The position numbers and the translations under genes were made by a program. Below the pieces are notes generated by a model. That model saw only the letters and a list, made by a program, of their open reading frames with translations. It searched no databases and was not told the origin of the DNA. A DNA stretch of 64,000 bases from an uncultured Mediterraneibacter sp. (lineage in GTDB: Bacteria > Bacillota > Clostridia > Lachnospirales > Lachnospiraceae). The stretch spans positions 19,949-83,948 of the forward strand of contig CAKRDD010000015.1 in NCBI GenBank assembly GCA_934309345.1, read 5' to 3'. Position 1 is the first letter of the stretch. Each line of letters starts with the position of its first letter. Of the stretch, positions 8,977 to 17,991 are shown one piece after another.

Positions 8977-9027
8977 AAAAAGATATCGAGGCAAACGGAA
9001 AATGAAAGTGTGCTTCGATATCTTTTT
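8977..9027. terminator. Bidirectional terminator between the dehydratase operon and upp
   Basis: A 17-bp stem (8977-8993 with 9011-9027, one G-T pair) with a 17-nt loop. It has a run of T on the right for plus-strand transcripts and a run of A on the left that serves minus-strand transcripts. It separates the two convergent units. Confidence 0.85.
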
Positions 9028-9043
9028 GTTTTGTAAAATCTAT

Positions 9044-9673
9044 TTATTTTGTTCCGAAAATGCGATCCCCGGCATCCCCAAGTCCCGGGCAGATGTAAGC
9101 ATCTTTGTTCAGTTCTCTGTCAATATGTCCTACGTACAGCTGAATATCCGGATGCGCTTCCATCAGACGTTCTACTCCTTCCGGAGCAGCAATGATAGCC
9201 ATGAATTTGATTTTCTTCCCACCGTGCTGTTTGATAAAATCAACAGCAGCAACAGCAGAGCCACCTGTAGCCAGCATAGGGTCTGTAACAACGATCAGAC
9301 GTTCCGAGATTGAACTCGGCAGCTTACAGTAGTATTCGTGTGGTTCATGTGTCTCTTCATCACGATACAGACCAATATGACCAATTTTTGCAGTCGGGAC
9401 TAAAGCCTGAAGACCGCTTACCATTCCAAGACCGGCACGTAAGATTGGTACAATAGCAAAGTTCTTTCCTGCAATCTGCGGTGTTATACATTTCTCAATT
9501 GGTGTTTCAACCTCAACATCTTCTAATGGAAGGTCTTTTAAAGCCTCATATCCCATTAACATAGCAATTTCTTCTACCAACGCACGAAATTCAGCAGTTC
9601 CAGTATTTTTATCTCTTAATTTGGAGATTTTGTGCTGAATCAGTGGGTGCTTCATCTCAATTACATTATTCAT
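9044..9673 (-). CDS. upp: Uracil phosphoribosyltransferase
   Basis: 209 residues, full length for the family. Converts uracil and PRPP to UMP. The PRPP-binding loop is in LIVVTDPMLATGGSA (about 120-134) and the uracil-binding C-terminal segment reads YICPGLGDAGDRIFGT. Single gene between a bidirectional terminator and its own promoter region (TATAAT at 9713-9708 on the minus strand). It faces the nucleoside-salvage operon on the other strand; uridine phosphorylase there would supply its uracil. Confidence 0.97.
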   Translation of the reverse strand: MNNVIEMKHPLIQHKISKLRDKNTGTAEFRALVEEIAMLMGYEALKDLPLEDVEVETPIEKCITPQIAGKNFAIVPILRAGLGMVSGLQALVPTAKIGHIGLYRDEETHEPHEYYCKLPSSISERLIVVTDPMLATGGSAVAAVDFIKQHGGKKIKFMAIIAAPEGVERLMEAHPDIQLYVGHIDRELNKDAYICPGLGDAGDRIFGTK

Positions 9674-9979
9674 TTTTTGAATTCCTCCATCAATTTTCTG
9701 CCCCCTATTATAACGAGTTTCTTGTTTGGAGACTACCCCTTTTTTAATAAAAGGGACTTTCGAACGAAATTATTGAAAGTTTGTCGTTGCTGGTCACACA
9801 TCGTGTGAACAGTAACAGTTTGTCGGGTTTTATTTCATGTAATGAATAGGTGGCTTGAGTTTTATAAGATATTAGAGTAAAGTATTATTAAAAGAAGTCA
9901 AGCGCTTTTACAGTCACTGTTCAAGGTAGCTGTGCCCTCAATGGCATAAGATATGAAGTGGTAGAGAGGTGGGAAAATC
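9674..9979. other. Divergent promoter region between upp and udp
   Basis: Holds the upp -10 box (9713-9708), the MITE-related repeat at 9785-9817 and, for udp, a weak promoter candidate (TTGAGT near 9853, 17-bp spacer, TAAAGT). A GCGC-centred sequence near 9901-9916 resembles a catabolite box only loosely. No riboswitch is recognisable. Confidence 0.4.
9785..9817 (-). repeat. Solo arm of the 144-bp MITE-like repeat
   Basis: These 33 bp match, with one mismatch and in inverted orientation, the outer arm of the element at 53675-53707. They include its complete 13-bp terminal repeat. The rest of the element is absent, so this is a remnant or an independent short form. Confidence 0.65.
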
Positions 9980-10762
9980 ATGAAAAATTATTCAGAAGAT
10001 CCGAGCAGACAATATCATATTCAGGTAGCAAAAGGAGAAGTTGGACGTTATGTGATCATGCCAGGAGATCCAAAACGCTGCGTTAAGATTGCACAGTATT
10101 TTGATGATCCGGTTCTGGTAGCAGATAACAGGGAGTATATTACTTATACAGGAACACTGGATGGAGTAAAGGTAAGCGTTACATCTACAGGTATCGGTGG
10201 TCCGTCTGCATCAATCGCTATGGAAGAGCTGTATAAATGTGGAGCAGATACTTTCGTAAGAATCGGAACATGTGGTGGAATGCAGACAGAGATTAAAAGT
10301 GGTGATGTTGTAATTGCAACTGGTGCGATCCGTATGGAAGGAACATCCAAAGAATATGCACCGATCGAGTATCCGGCAGTAGCAGATCTTGATGTCACAA
10401 ATGCACTGGTTGCAGCAGCAAAAGAGAAAAACTTCACACATTATACAGGTGTTGTTCAGTCCAAAGACGCATTTTACGGACAACATGAGCCGGAAAAAAT
10501 GCCAGTAGGATATGAACTTATCAATAAATGGGAAGCATGGAAGATGATGGGATGCCTTGCATCTGAGATGGAATCAGCGGCAATGTTTATCTGTGCATCT
10601 AAATTAAGAGCAAGAGCAGGTTCCTGTTTTCTTGTTGTTGCAAATCAGGAAAGAGAGAAACTTGGACTTGAAAATCCAGTTGCTCATGATACAGACATGG
10701 CAATCCAGGTGGCTGTTGAAGCAATCCGCAAATTGATCAAAGCAGATCAGGAAAATAAATAA
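9980..10762 (+). CDS. udp: Uridine phosphorylase (NP-I nucleoside phosphorylase)
   Basis: 260 residues. Phosphorolyses uridine (and often deoxyuridine or thymidine) to the base and (deoxy)ribose-1-phosphate. The family motifs are visible: phosphate-binding MPGDPKR near residue 28, STGIGGPSASIAMEEL near 70, RIGTCGGMQ near 95, and EMESAAMF near 195, which contacts the ribose. First gene of a salvage series udp-cdd-add-punA-deoB in the same direction with short gaps. Confidence is lower for substrate range than for family. Confidence 0.9.
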   Translation: MKNYSEDPSRQYHIQVAKGEVGRYVIMPGDPKRCVKIAQYFDDPVLVADNREYITYTGTLDGVKVSVTSTGIGGPSASIAMEELYKCGADTFVRIGTCGGMQTEIKSGDVVIATGAIRMEGTSKEYAPIEYPAVADLDVTNALVAAAKEKNFTHYTGVVQSKDAFYGQHEPEKMPVGYELINKWEAWKMMGCLASEMESAAMFICASKLRARAGSCFLVVANQEREKLGLENPVAHDTDMAIQVAVEAIRKLIKADQENK

Positions 10763-10803
10763 GAAAACTGGTACTAGCATATGAAAGAAAAGAGGTGGAG
10801 GTT

Positions 10804-11223
10804 ATGGAACAGATTATGGTTGAGAAATTAATTGATACAGCGATTGAGCAACTTAAGTTTTCCTATACACCTTATTCAAATTTCAAAGTTGGAGCGGCGC
10901 TTCTTGCAAAAAACGGAGAGATTTATGCAGGATGCAATATAGAAAATGCATCCTACACACCGACAAACTGTGCGGAGAGAACTGCATTTTTTAAGGCAGT
11001 AAGCGAAGGCGTTCGTGACTTTCAGGCAATCTGCATTGTCGGTGGCAAAGACGGAAACCTGACCGGGTACACTGCACCTTGCGGTGTATGCCGTCAGGTT
11101 ATGATGGAATTTTGTGATCCGAAGACATTTCAGATTATTCTTGCAGTGGATAAAGAACGATATGAAATTTATACTTTAGAAGAGCTGATGCCTCTTGGGT
11201 TTGGACCATTAAATTTGGTATAA
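10804..11223 (+). CDS. cdd: Cytidine deaminase
   Basis: 139 residues from ATG 10804, the short homotetrameric type. Hydrolyses cytidine and deoxycytidine to uridine and deoxyuridine. The zinc ligands Cys56 (in TNCAERTA, with catalytic Glu58), Cys93 and Cys96 (APCGVCRQ) are present, as is the nucleoside-binding NIENASY. A GTG nine bases upstream is in frame but lies inside the purine-rich ribosome binding site. Its product feeds the uridine phosphorylase encoded just before. Confidence 0.96.
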   Translation: MEQIMVEKLIDTAIEQLKFSYTPYSNFKVGAALLAKNGEIYAGCNIENASYTPTNCAERTAFFKAVSEGVRDFQAICIVGGKDGNLTGYTAPCGVCRQVMMEFCDPKTFQIILAVDKERYEIYTLEELMPLGFGPLNLV

Positions 11224-11280
11224 TGTACAGAGAGGATACATTACACCGGATGAAGAGCTGAAAAAGAAAGGGGGCAAACA

Positions 11281-12267
11281 ATGCTAAGAGAAGAAATTAT
11301 AAAACTGCCAAAGGTGGAATTACATTGTCATCTGGATGGCTCACTGAGTCAGGGATTTGTGGAAAAGAGACTTGGAAGATCGGTAAGAAGAGAAGAGCTG
11401 AGTGTGTCAAATGATTGCACAAGTCTTGCAGAATATCTGGAAAAGTTTGATCTGCCGGGGCAATGCTTAAGAGATGAAGAAGGTCTTGAGGAAGCCGGAT
11501 ATGATGTGCTCAGAAGTATGAAACAGGAGAACGTCATTTATTCTGAGATTCGTTTTGCACCGCTTCTTTCAGAGACAGAAGATATGAATTGCAATAAAGT
11601 GATCGAAGCAGTTCTAAGAGGTCTTGAAAGAGGTAAGAAAGATTTCGGAATTGAGTTTGGTCTGATTGTGTGCGCAATGCGACATCACAGTGAAGAAATG
11701 AACTGGCGGATGATCCGCACAGCAAGAGAATATCTTGGCTTCGGAGTGTGCGCAGCAGATCTTGCAGGCGCGGAAGCCTCCTATCCTATGTCAGAGTTTA
11801 AAAATCTGTTCCAGAACACCCACAAGATTGGGATGCCGTTCACAATCCATGCAGGGGAGTGTGGAAGTGTACAGAATATCATAGATTCCGTGGAAGCCGG
11901 GGCAGGAAGAATTGGTCATGGAATCGCAATGAGAGGACATAGTGATCTGATCAAAGAACTTGCCGGAAAAGGAATCGGAATTGAGATGTGTCCAATCAGC
12001 AATCTGCAGACGAAAGCAGTAGCAGGGCCGGAGGAATATCCAATCAGAGAGTTTTTGGATGGTGGTTTAAAAGTGACGGTCAATACGGACAATCGAACAG
12101 TCAGTGATACAACCATGACAAAGGAACTGGGATTTATTCAGAAAATGTATGGAATCCGGGAGGAAGAAATCTATCTTTTGATGAAGAATGCGGCAGATGT
12201 GGCTTTTACGGAAGAACATGTAAAAGATAAATTATATAGGATAATAAGGGAAGCTTATGGCGCATAA
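11281..12267 (+). CDS. add: Adenosine deaminase
   Basis: 328 residues, usual length. Zn-dependent conversion of (deoxy)adenosine to (deoxy)inosine. The metal-binding HCHLDGS (His15, His17), the HAGE motif (about 192-195), RIGHGIAM and the metal-binding Asp in TVNTDNR near residue 265 are all present. Good GGGGG-type ribosome binding site. It precedes purine nucleoside phosphorylase, which uses its product. Confidence 0.95.
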   Translation: MLREEIIKLPKVELHCHLDGSLSQGFVEKRLGRSVRREELSVSNDCTSLAEYLEKFDLPGQCLRDEEGLEEAGYDVLRSMKQENVIYSEIRFAPLLSETEDMNCNKVIEAVLRGLERGKKDFGIEFGLIVCAMRHHSEEMNWRMIRTAREYLGFGVCAADLAGAEASYPMSEFKNLFQNTHKIGMPFTIHAGECGSVQNIIDSVEAGAGRIGHGIAMRGHSDLIKELAGKGIGIEMCPISNLQTKAVAGPEEYPIREFLDGGLKVTVNTDNRTVSDTTMTKELGFIQKMYGIREEEIYLLMKNAADVAFTEEHVKDKLYRIIREAYGA

Positions 12268-12327
12268 GTATTTACATGAAATGTTACCCGTTTTCAAGTC
12301 TATAAAACAAAGAAAAGGAGTGTGGAA

Positions 12328-13143
12328 ATGATGTATAAGAAATTAGTTACATGTCTTGAAAGTGTAAGACAGAAAATAGATTTTAAACCGGAAGTAGCAC
12401 TGATCCTCGGATCCGGACTTGGAGATTTCGCAGATGGGATCAAGATTGAGCAGACCATCGATTATACAGAGATTGAAGGATTTCCGGTTTCTACAGTAAA
12501 AGGACACAAAGGGCGTTTCGTATTTGGTTATGTAGAGGATACACCGGTTGTGATCATGCAGGGACGTGTTCACTATTACGAGGGATACAAGATGTCAGAC
12601 GTTGTTCTTCCGACACGTCTGATGGGAATGCTTGGGGCGAAAAAAATCCTTCTTACAAATGCGGCAGGTGGATGTAACCCATGTTATAAAGCCGGTGATT
12701 TCATGATGATCACAGATCATATTACAACAGGAGTTCCAAGCCCGTTGATCGGACCGAATATAGATGAACTTGGAACGAGATTCCCGGACATGAGTGAAGT
12801 ATACAGCAAGCGTCTTCAGGATGTGATCCGTAAGTGTGCAGCTGATTGTGGTATAGAGCTTCAGGAAGGTGTTTACGTCCAGTTTACAGGACCGAACTAT
12901 GAGACACCGGCAGAGATAAGACTCGCACAGAGCTGGGGCGGAGATGCAGTTGGAATGAGTACAGCATGCGAAGCTATGGCAGCGCGCCATATGGGAATGG
13001 AAATCTGCGGAATCTCCTGTATCACAAATATGGCTGCAGGAATTTCAAAAGTTGAATTGAACCACAAAGAAGTACAGGAGACAGCAGACCGTGTAGCAAA
13101 ATCATTTAAGGAGCTTGTTACAAAAGTTGTTGTAAACATGTAA
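12328..13143 (+). CDS. punA: Purine nucleoside phosphorylase, trimeric type
   Basis: 271 residues from ATG 12328 (AGGAG 7 bp upstream; the GTG at 12322 is in frame but too close to the ribosome binding site, and ATG 12331 is also possible). Cleaves inosine and guanosine with phosphate. Family motifs are ILGSGLGDFAD (phosphate), GRVHYYEGY, TNAAGG near 110 and the purine-binding FTGPNYETPAEIR and CITNMAAGI near the C-terminus. The length and these motifs mark the low-molecular-mass trimeric group rather than hexameric DeoD. Confidence 0.93.
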   Translation: MMYKKLVTCLESVRQKIDFKPEVALILGSGLGDFADGIKIEQTIDYTEIEGFPVSTVKGHKGRFVFGYVEDTPVVIMQGRVHYYEGYKMSDVVLPTRLMGMLGAKKILLTNAAGGCNPCYKAGDFMMITDHITTGVPSPLIGPNIDELGTRFPDMSEVYSKRLQDVIRKCAADCGIELQEGVYVQFTGPNYETPAEIRLAQSWGGDAVGMSTACEAMAARHMGMEICGISCITNMAAGISKVELNHKEVQETADRVAKSFKELVTKVVVNM

Positions 13144-13158
13144 TGGAGTGTGACTTTT

Positions 13159-14349
13159 ATGAAAAAATATAATCGAATTTTTACTATTGTAATCGATTCA
13201 TTCGGTGCAGGAGCAATGCCGGATGCTGCAGAATATGGGGATGCAGGGACAGACACAATGGGACATATTTCAGAGTCTGTGGATGAATTTCATATTCCGA
13301 ACCTTCAGAAACTCGGAATTGCTAATCTGCATCCACTCAAACAGGTGGCACCGGTAGAAAAACCGATGGGATACTATTCTTTCCTGAAAGAAGCAAGTAC
13401 CGGAAAGGATACGATGACCGGACACTGGGAGATGATGGGACTTCATATTACGAAACCGTTCAAGACATTTACAGAGACAGGATTCCCGAAGGAATTGATT
13501 GATGAACTGGAAAAGAGAACAGGACATAAGGTGATCGGAAACAAGAGCGCCAGCGGAACAGAGATTCTTGATGAGCTTGCAGAAGAAGAGATTGCAACAG
13601 GTCATATGATCGTCTATACATCTGCAGATTCTGTATTGCAGATCTGCGGAAATGAGGAGACATTCGGACTGGATGAACTTTACCGTTGTTGCGAGATCGC
13701 ACGTGATATCACGATGAAAGATGAGTGGAAAGTCGGACGTGTTATTGCAAGACCTTATGTCGGAAAGAAAAAAGGCGAGTTCAAGCGTACAAGTAACAGA
13801 CATGATTATGCTCTGAAACCGTATGGAAGAACAGCACTTAATGCACTCAAAGATGCAGGATATGATGTGATTTCAGTTGGTAAGATTTTTGATATTTTCG
13901 ATGGAGAAGGTCTGACAGAATCAAACAAGTCCAAGAGCTCTGTTCACGGAATGGAACAGACAATTGAGATATCAAAGAGAGACTTCAAGGGACTGTGTTT
14001 TGTAAATCTTGTAGATTTTGATGCATTGTGGGGACACCGCAGAAATGTAAAAGGATATGCAGAAGAACTTGAACGATTTGATGTGAAGTTAGGAGAATTC
14101 CTTGGGGGATTGCGAGAGGATGATCTTCTGATCATTACAGCAGATCACGGAAATGACCCGACTCACACGGGAACAGATCATACAAGAGAAATGGTTCCAT
14201 TCTTTGCATATTCTCCATCTATGGAAGGATACGGAAAACTGCCGGATTCAGATACATTTGCAGTGATCGGAGCAACGATTGCAGATAACTTTGATGTAAA
14301 GATGCCAGAAGGAACAATAGGAGCATCTATCCTGGATGAATTGAAATAA
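13159..14349 (+). CDS. deoB: Phosphopentomutase
   Basis: 396 residues from ATG 13159. Interconverts (deoxy)ribose-1-phosphate and 5-phosphate, linking the phosphorylases upstream to central metabolism. It belongs to the alkaline-phosphatase superfamily. The first metal site is in TIVIDSFGAGAMPDA, the phosphothreonine region in STGKDTMTGHWEMMG, and C-terminal metal ligands in FDALWGHRRN and TADHGNDPTHTGTDHTRE. The in-frame GTG at 13150 overlaps the ribosome binding site. No deoxyribose-phosphate aldolase gene is in the window. A strong terminator follows, so this ends the salvage unit. Confidence 0.95.
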   Translation: MKKYNRIFTIVIDSFGAGAMPDAAEYGDAGTDTMGHISESVDEFHIPNLQKLGIANLHPLKQVAPVEKPMGYYSFLKEASTGKDTMTGHWEMMGLHITKPFKTFTETGFPKELIDELEKRTGHKVIGNKSASGTEILDELAEEEIATGHMIVYTSADSVLQICGNEETFGLDELYRCCEIARDITMKDEWKVGRVIARPYVGKKKGEFKRTSNRHDYALKPYGRTALNALKDAGYDVISVGKIFDIFDGEGLTESNKSKSSVHGMEQTIEISKRDFKGLCFVNLVDFDALWGHRRNVKGYAEELERFDVKLGEFLGGLREDDLLIITADHGNDPTHTGTDHTREMVPFFAYSPSMEGYGKLPDSDTFAVIGATIADNFDVKMPEGTIGASILDELK

Positions 14350-14362
14350 AAATATCTGAGAA

Positions 14363-14412
14363 ATAATACGGAAAAAAGCAAATTCTTCGGAGTTTGCTTT
14401 TTTCCGTATTAT
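14363..14412 (+). terminator. Strong terminator after deoB
   Basis: A perfect 20-bp stem (14363-14382 with 14393-14412) and a 10-nt loop, with A and T runs built into the stem base. The symmetrical form would also work on the other strand. Confidence 0.9.
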
Positions 14413-14483
14413 GAAAGCGGGAAATGTGCTATTCTTTTATTAGAATATCTGAATCTTAAAAGACAGGACAAGGAGATTGAAAA

Positions 14484-15071
14484 ATGGATGAAAGATTAAA
14501 ACAACAGTTGGATTTTGCACTGGAGATAGATAAAGAGAAAAATATTCTGAGGCAGACGCATCTCTCCGGACACGGCAGAAGGGAGAATGATGCGGAGCAT
14601 GCATGGCATATGGCAATCATGGCATATCTTTTCAGAGAGCATTCAAACGAATCGGTGGATATTGCAAAGGTAATGCTGATGTGTCTGATCCATGATATTG
14701 TGGAGATCGATGCGGGTGATACGTATGCATATGATACAGAAGGTTTGAAAACTCAGAAAGCAAGAGAAGATGCGGCGAAGGAAAGAATTTTTTCAATCCT
14801 TCCGGAAGATCAGAAACAAGAGCTGATTTCTCTTTTTGATGAGTTCGAGGCATTTGAAACAGCGGAATCTAAGTTCGCACATGCAATGGATAATCTACAG
14901 CCGCTGATGCTGAATAACAGCAACGGTGGAAATGATTGGAAAGAGCATGGAGTGTATGCTGAGCAGGTTTATGGTCGTCAGAGGAAGACGAGACTTGGAT
15001 CGGAAAAAATATTTGAAGTTGTAGATCAGATTATCCAGGAAAATGTAAAAAAGGGAACAATTAAAGAGTAA
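14484..15071 (+). CDS. HD-domain phosphohydrolase, YfbR/HDDC2-like (5'-deoxynucleotidase candidate)
   Basis: 195 residues. HD superfamily metal ligands are visible: His39 in NDAEHAWHMA, His70-Asp71 in CLIHDIVEIDAGD and a later Asp in FAHAMDNLQP. The closest family I recognise is the YfbR/HDDC2 group, which dephosphorylates (deoxy)nucleoside 5'-monophosphates. That would fit its position directly after the nucleoside-salvage genes, although it has its own terminator-bounded unit. Exact substrate is inferred. Confidence 0.75.
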   Translation: MDERLKQQLDFALEIDKEKNILRQTHLSGHGRRENDAEHAWHMAIMAYLFREHSNESVDIAKVMLMCLIHDIVEIDAGDTYAYDTEGLKTQKAREDAAKERIFSILPEDQKQELISLFDEFEAFETAESKFAHAMDNLQPLMLNNSNGGNDWKEHGVYAEQVYGRQRKTRLGSEKIFEVVDQIIQENVKKGTIKE

Positions 15072-15110
15072 AATGTGAATAACTTTCTTATAAAATGAGA
15101 GGAATGTGGA

Positions 15111-15164
15111 AAAGAATAGCAGCTGTCTAACAAGTGTGTTGTGAGAACAGCTGCTATTCCTTTT
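15111..15164. terminator. Terminator between the HD protein and the convergent membrane protein
   Basis: A perfect 13-bp stem (15114-15126 with 15147-15159) with a 20-nt loop, flanked by A-rich sequence on the left and TTTT on the right, so it can serve both strands. Confidence 0.75.
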
Positions 15165-15189
15165 GAGAGGGCAAAAACCAGGTGAAAAA

Positions 15190-16197
15190 CTATTTATAAT
15201 CCATTACCAGAAACATTGGCTTGATTGCAACGATTTCATCATACTCTTCTTTTTCAACGGTTACATTAGAATTCAGAGCTTTCAAATCATCTTTTAAAAC
15301 CGTGAGTGCTTCAGGAATCGTTTGTGCACGGCCATCCTTCATGATATCCTGCATTCTCTTTAATACGACCGGATGTGCGTAATGTGCTGGAACCGGAAAG
15401 TCAGGATATTTCTGGATATAGGCTTCCATTTGCTGGATGGATCGTTCCAGCTGATTTTCGATATATTTTTTATTATTTTTGGAAGTCGGTAATACATTCG
15501 CTCCTGCGAACAGGAAAATTGCAGCTAATCCGAATAATAAGAAATACATACCGAATCCGGCGTGAGTCATGAGGGAGTAGATTCCATAAAGGAATGCCCC
15601 GATGCCAAGTATCACGATAGCGAGTGCAACCCATTTATAAGCTGGATTGCTTCTGTCATAGGTTCGTTTTTTCTTTGCCGACAAGCTTAGATCCATATAG
15701 TAATCAGATTGTTTTTTCAGATAATTTTCTGCACGTTCAAGCTTAGTAAGGCGTTTTTTAATCTCGTCAGGAAGAATGCGTTCGCGTTGCTTTTCTTCCA
15801 TCCACTTTCTCTTTTCTTCCAGTTTTCGTTCAGCTTCTTTGCTGTGCAGCGGAATCTGAGGAAATTTCTCTTCAATATAAGCCAAAAGCCGGTCGACATC
15901 TTCTTCATGCTTGAAATTGCATTGCTTTTCTTTTCCGTTTTCATATACAACTACGAGATAAGATAATGTTCCGAATACACCTTTTCCTGTAAAACCACCT
16001 TTGCTCATAGCAATTCTTTTGAAGACTCTTTCTACTGAAGAAATTGGGATGTAATAACGTCTGTCAAAATAAAAACTGTTTAAATAGAGTGCTTTTTTCC
16101 CAACACCGCAAGGCCCTATTTTTCTGCAGTTCTTTTTGTCATTTGTCAATTCGGTATCCGGAATCGTTACAGTTCCAAGTTGTTTTGGTTTCAGCAT
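15190..16197 (-). CDS. Conserved membrane protein of unknown function
   Basis: 335 residues; no family recognised. Residues 1-120 look like a soluble alpha/beta domain that includes a Cys-rich stretch (KNCRKIGPCGVGKK). Residues 120-185 are highly charged and probably coiled coil. Two hydrophobic helices follow (about 190-212 and 217-240), then a soluble helical tail. The layout suggests a cytoplasmic protein anchored by a central hairpin. The ribosome binding site is weak. Confidence 0.7.
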   Translation of the reverse strand: MLKPKQLGTVTIPDTELTNDKKNCRKIGPCGVGKKALYLNSFYFDRRYYIPISSVERVFKRIAMSKGGFTGKGVFGTLSYLVVVYENGKEKQCNFKHEEDVDRLLAYIEEKFPQIPLHSKEAERKLEEKRKWMEEKQRERILPDEIKKRLTKLERAENYLKKQSDYYMDLSLSAKKKRTYDRSNPAYKWVALAIVILGIGAFLYGIYSLMTHAGFGMYFLLFGLAAIFLFAGANVLPTSKNNKKYIENQLERSIQQMEAYIQKYPDFPVPAHYAHPVVLKRMQDIMKDGRAQTIPEALTVLKDDLKALNSNVTVEKEEYDEIVAIKPMFLVMDYK

Positions 16198-16224
16198 AAT
16201 ATCATCTCATTTCATTTGTATATT

Positions 16225-16270
16225 TTAAAAGAACTGTGAAAAAACGGATATCTATCTGTTTTTCACAGTC
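16225..16270 (-). terminator. Terminator after the CstA-type carrier gene
   Basis: An inverted repeat (16231-16245 with 16258-16270, one mismatch) just below the carrier stop codon. On the minus strand it is followed by a TTTTAAAAT run. Confidence 0.7.
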
Positions 16271-16278
16271 CTATAGTC

Positions 16279-17724
16279 TTAAGCCTGTTTTCTGGCAGGT
16301 TTTCTTGTTGCCCAGATAAAGATTCCAAGGAACAATGCTGCCAGGATAATTCCTACAGGATATGCAACTGCTGTAGAGAATCCAAGGCATTCATCTGCAC
16401 AGAAGAAATAGGTCATAGAAACGGCACTCATAAATGTTGCAGGAACCGCTGTGATCCAGTAATTCTTCTTCTCACGGAACAGGTACATACTTGCTGTCCA
16501 CAAAACGATCATTGCTAAAGTCTGGTTCGTCCAGCTGAAATATCTCCATACAATGGCATAATCAAGATGTCCTACAAAAGCACCGACTGCCAGAAGCGGT
16601 ACACAGAGAACCAATCGTTTCTGCATTTTATTCTGATCGATCTTGAACCAGTCCGCAAGTACAAGACGGGCACTTCTGAATGCAGTATCTCCTGAAGTGA
16701 TCGGGCATACGATAACACCGATCATTGCCAATGCTACACCGACACTTCCCATTGTCTTGATACATACGTCGTAGATAGCGGCTGACTGACCGTTAGCAAG
16801 AACTTCGCTCAAACCTGTGTTGAGACCGCCTGTTACCTTGTAAAGGGCACATCCTGCAGCAGCCCAGATCAGTGCGATCACACCTTCTGCTACCATTGCA
16901 CCGTAGAATACGAAATGTCCCTGTTTTTCAGATTTCATACAACGAGCCATCAAAGGAGACTGCGTGGAATGGAATCCGGAAATAGCTCCGCAGGCTACGG
17001 TGATAAACATGAAGCTCCAAATTGGTTTTCCGTCCGGATGCATATTTGTAAAGTGACTCCAGATTTCAGGAATTGTATAATCCGGATTTGTAAAAATACC
17101 GATGATAACACCGAGAGCCATGATGATCAGACAGATACCAAAGAGTGGATAGATACGTCCGATGATCTTATCAATAGAAATAAAGGTTGCAATAAAATAG
17201 TATAACAGGATGATCCAAAGCCAGAATTCCGGGTTTGCCAGAAGTCCGGAGACACCTTTGTTCCCCAGTAAGGTGACAATCAGACCGGCAGGTCCGACTG
17301 CAAATACAGTACCGACCATGACCAGAAGTACTACACTGAAGACACGCATTACATTTTTCATAATATTTCCAAGATAAATTCCGCATACTTCAGAGATGGA
17401 CGCTCCGTCATTTCGCTCGGAAAGCATACCGGAGAAATAATCATGAACACCTCCGGCGAAGATTGTACCGAATGTAATCCAGAGAAATACGACCGGTCCC
17501 CATAAAGCACCCTGCATGGCACCGAAAATAGGTCCAAGACCGGCGATGTTAAGTAACTGCACAAGGAATAACTTCCATTGTGGCATTACGACATAATCGA
17601 CACCGTCATTGATTCTGATAGCAGGAGTTTCTCTGTCATCAGGTGCGAATGTGTTCTCGACCACCTTTCCATAAACAAAATATCCGCCAATAAGTAACGC
17701 TAAACAAATAATAAAACTAATCAT
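16279..17724 (-). CDS. cstA: Short-form CstA/BtsT carbon-starvation carrier
   Basis: 481 residues with about 12-13 hydrophobic helices. The CstA signature region is near the start (GGYFVYGKVVE, then ETPAIRINDGVDYV, and LLNIAGLGPIFGAMQGALWGP). Proteins of this family take up pyruvate or peptides; E. coli members have about 700 residues, whereas Firmicutes commonly have this shorter form. The start ATG 17724 follows GGAGGTG. It has its own promoter and terminator, so it is a single-gene unit. Substrate not determinable here. Confidence 0.88.
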   Translation of the reverse strand: MISFIICLALLIGGYFVYGKVVENTFAPDDRETPAIRINDGVDYVVMPQWKLFLVQLLNIAGLGPIFGAMQGALWGPVVFLWITFGTIFAGGVHDYFSGMLSERNDGASISEVCGIYLGNIMKNVMRVFSVVLLVMVGTVFAVGPAGLIVTLLGNKGVSGLLANPEFWLWIILLYYFIATFISIDKIIGRIYPLFGICLIIMALGVIIGIFTNPDYTIPEIWSHFTNMHPDGKPIWSFMFITVACGAISGFHSTQSPLMARCMKSEKQGHFVFYGAMVAEGVIALIWAAAGCALYKVTGGLNTGLSEVLANGQSAAIYDVCIKTMGSVGVALAMIGVIVCPITSGDTAFRSARLVLADWFKIDQNKMQKRLVLCVPLLAVGAFVGHLDYAIVWRYFSWTNQTLAMIVLWTASMYLFREKKNYWITAVPATFMSAVSMTYFFCADECLGFSTAVAYPVGIILAALFLGIFIWATRKPARKQA

Positions 17725-17774
17725 ACAAACACCTCCAGAAAATTTAAATGCTAGCGTCTTTTCAACCTACCTAC

Positions 17775-17802
17775 ATTATAGGATTTTTTATAAAAAATTC
17801 AA
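17775..17802 (-). promoter_or_regulatory. Sigma-A promoter of cstA
   Basis: On the minus strand TTGAAT (17802-17797), a 16-bp A/T spacer, then TATAAT (17780-17775), about 50 bp before the ATG. Confidence 0.65.
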
Positions 17803-17991
17803 GGTTTTTAGAAAATTTTTATAAAATTTATCTAAAAAACAAAGAAAGGTATCATTTAAAGCTTCACGACTGGCAGTTACCGCAAGAGATTGTTATAATA
17901 AGGTTATTGACCTTACGTAGTGTGAACAGTAAAATTGAATGAAATGAGTGAAGAAAAACACAGATATCACATTTTGGTGGAGGGATACCTT

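Noticed and set aside
9899..9918. GCGC-centred sequence resembling a catabolite (cre) site before udp
   Set aside because: When the central CG is aligned with the cre consensus the flanking TG and CA positions do not match.
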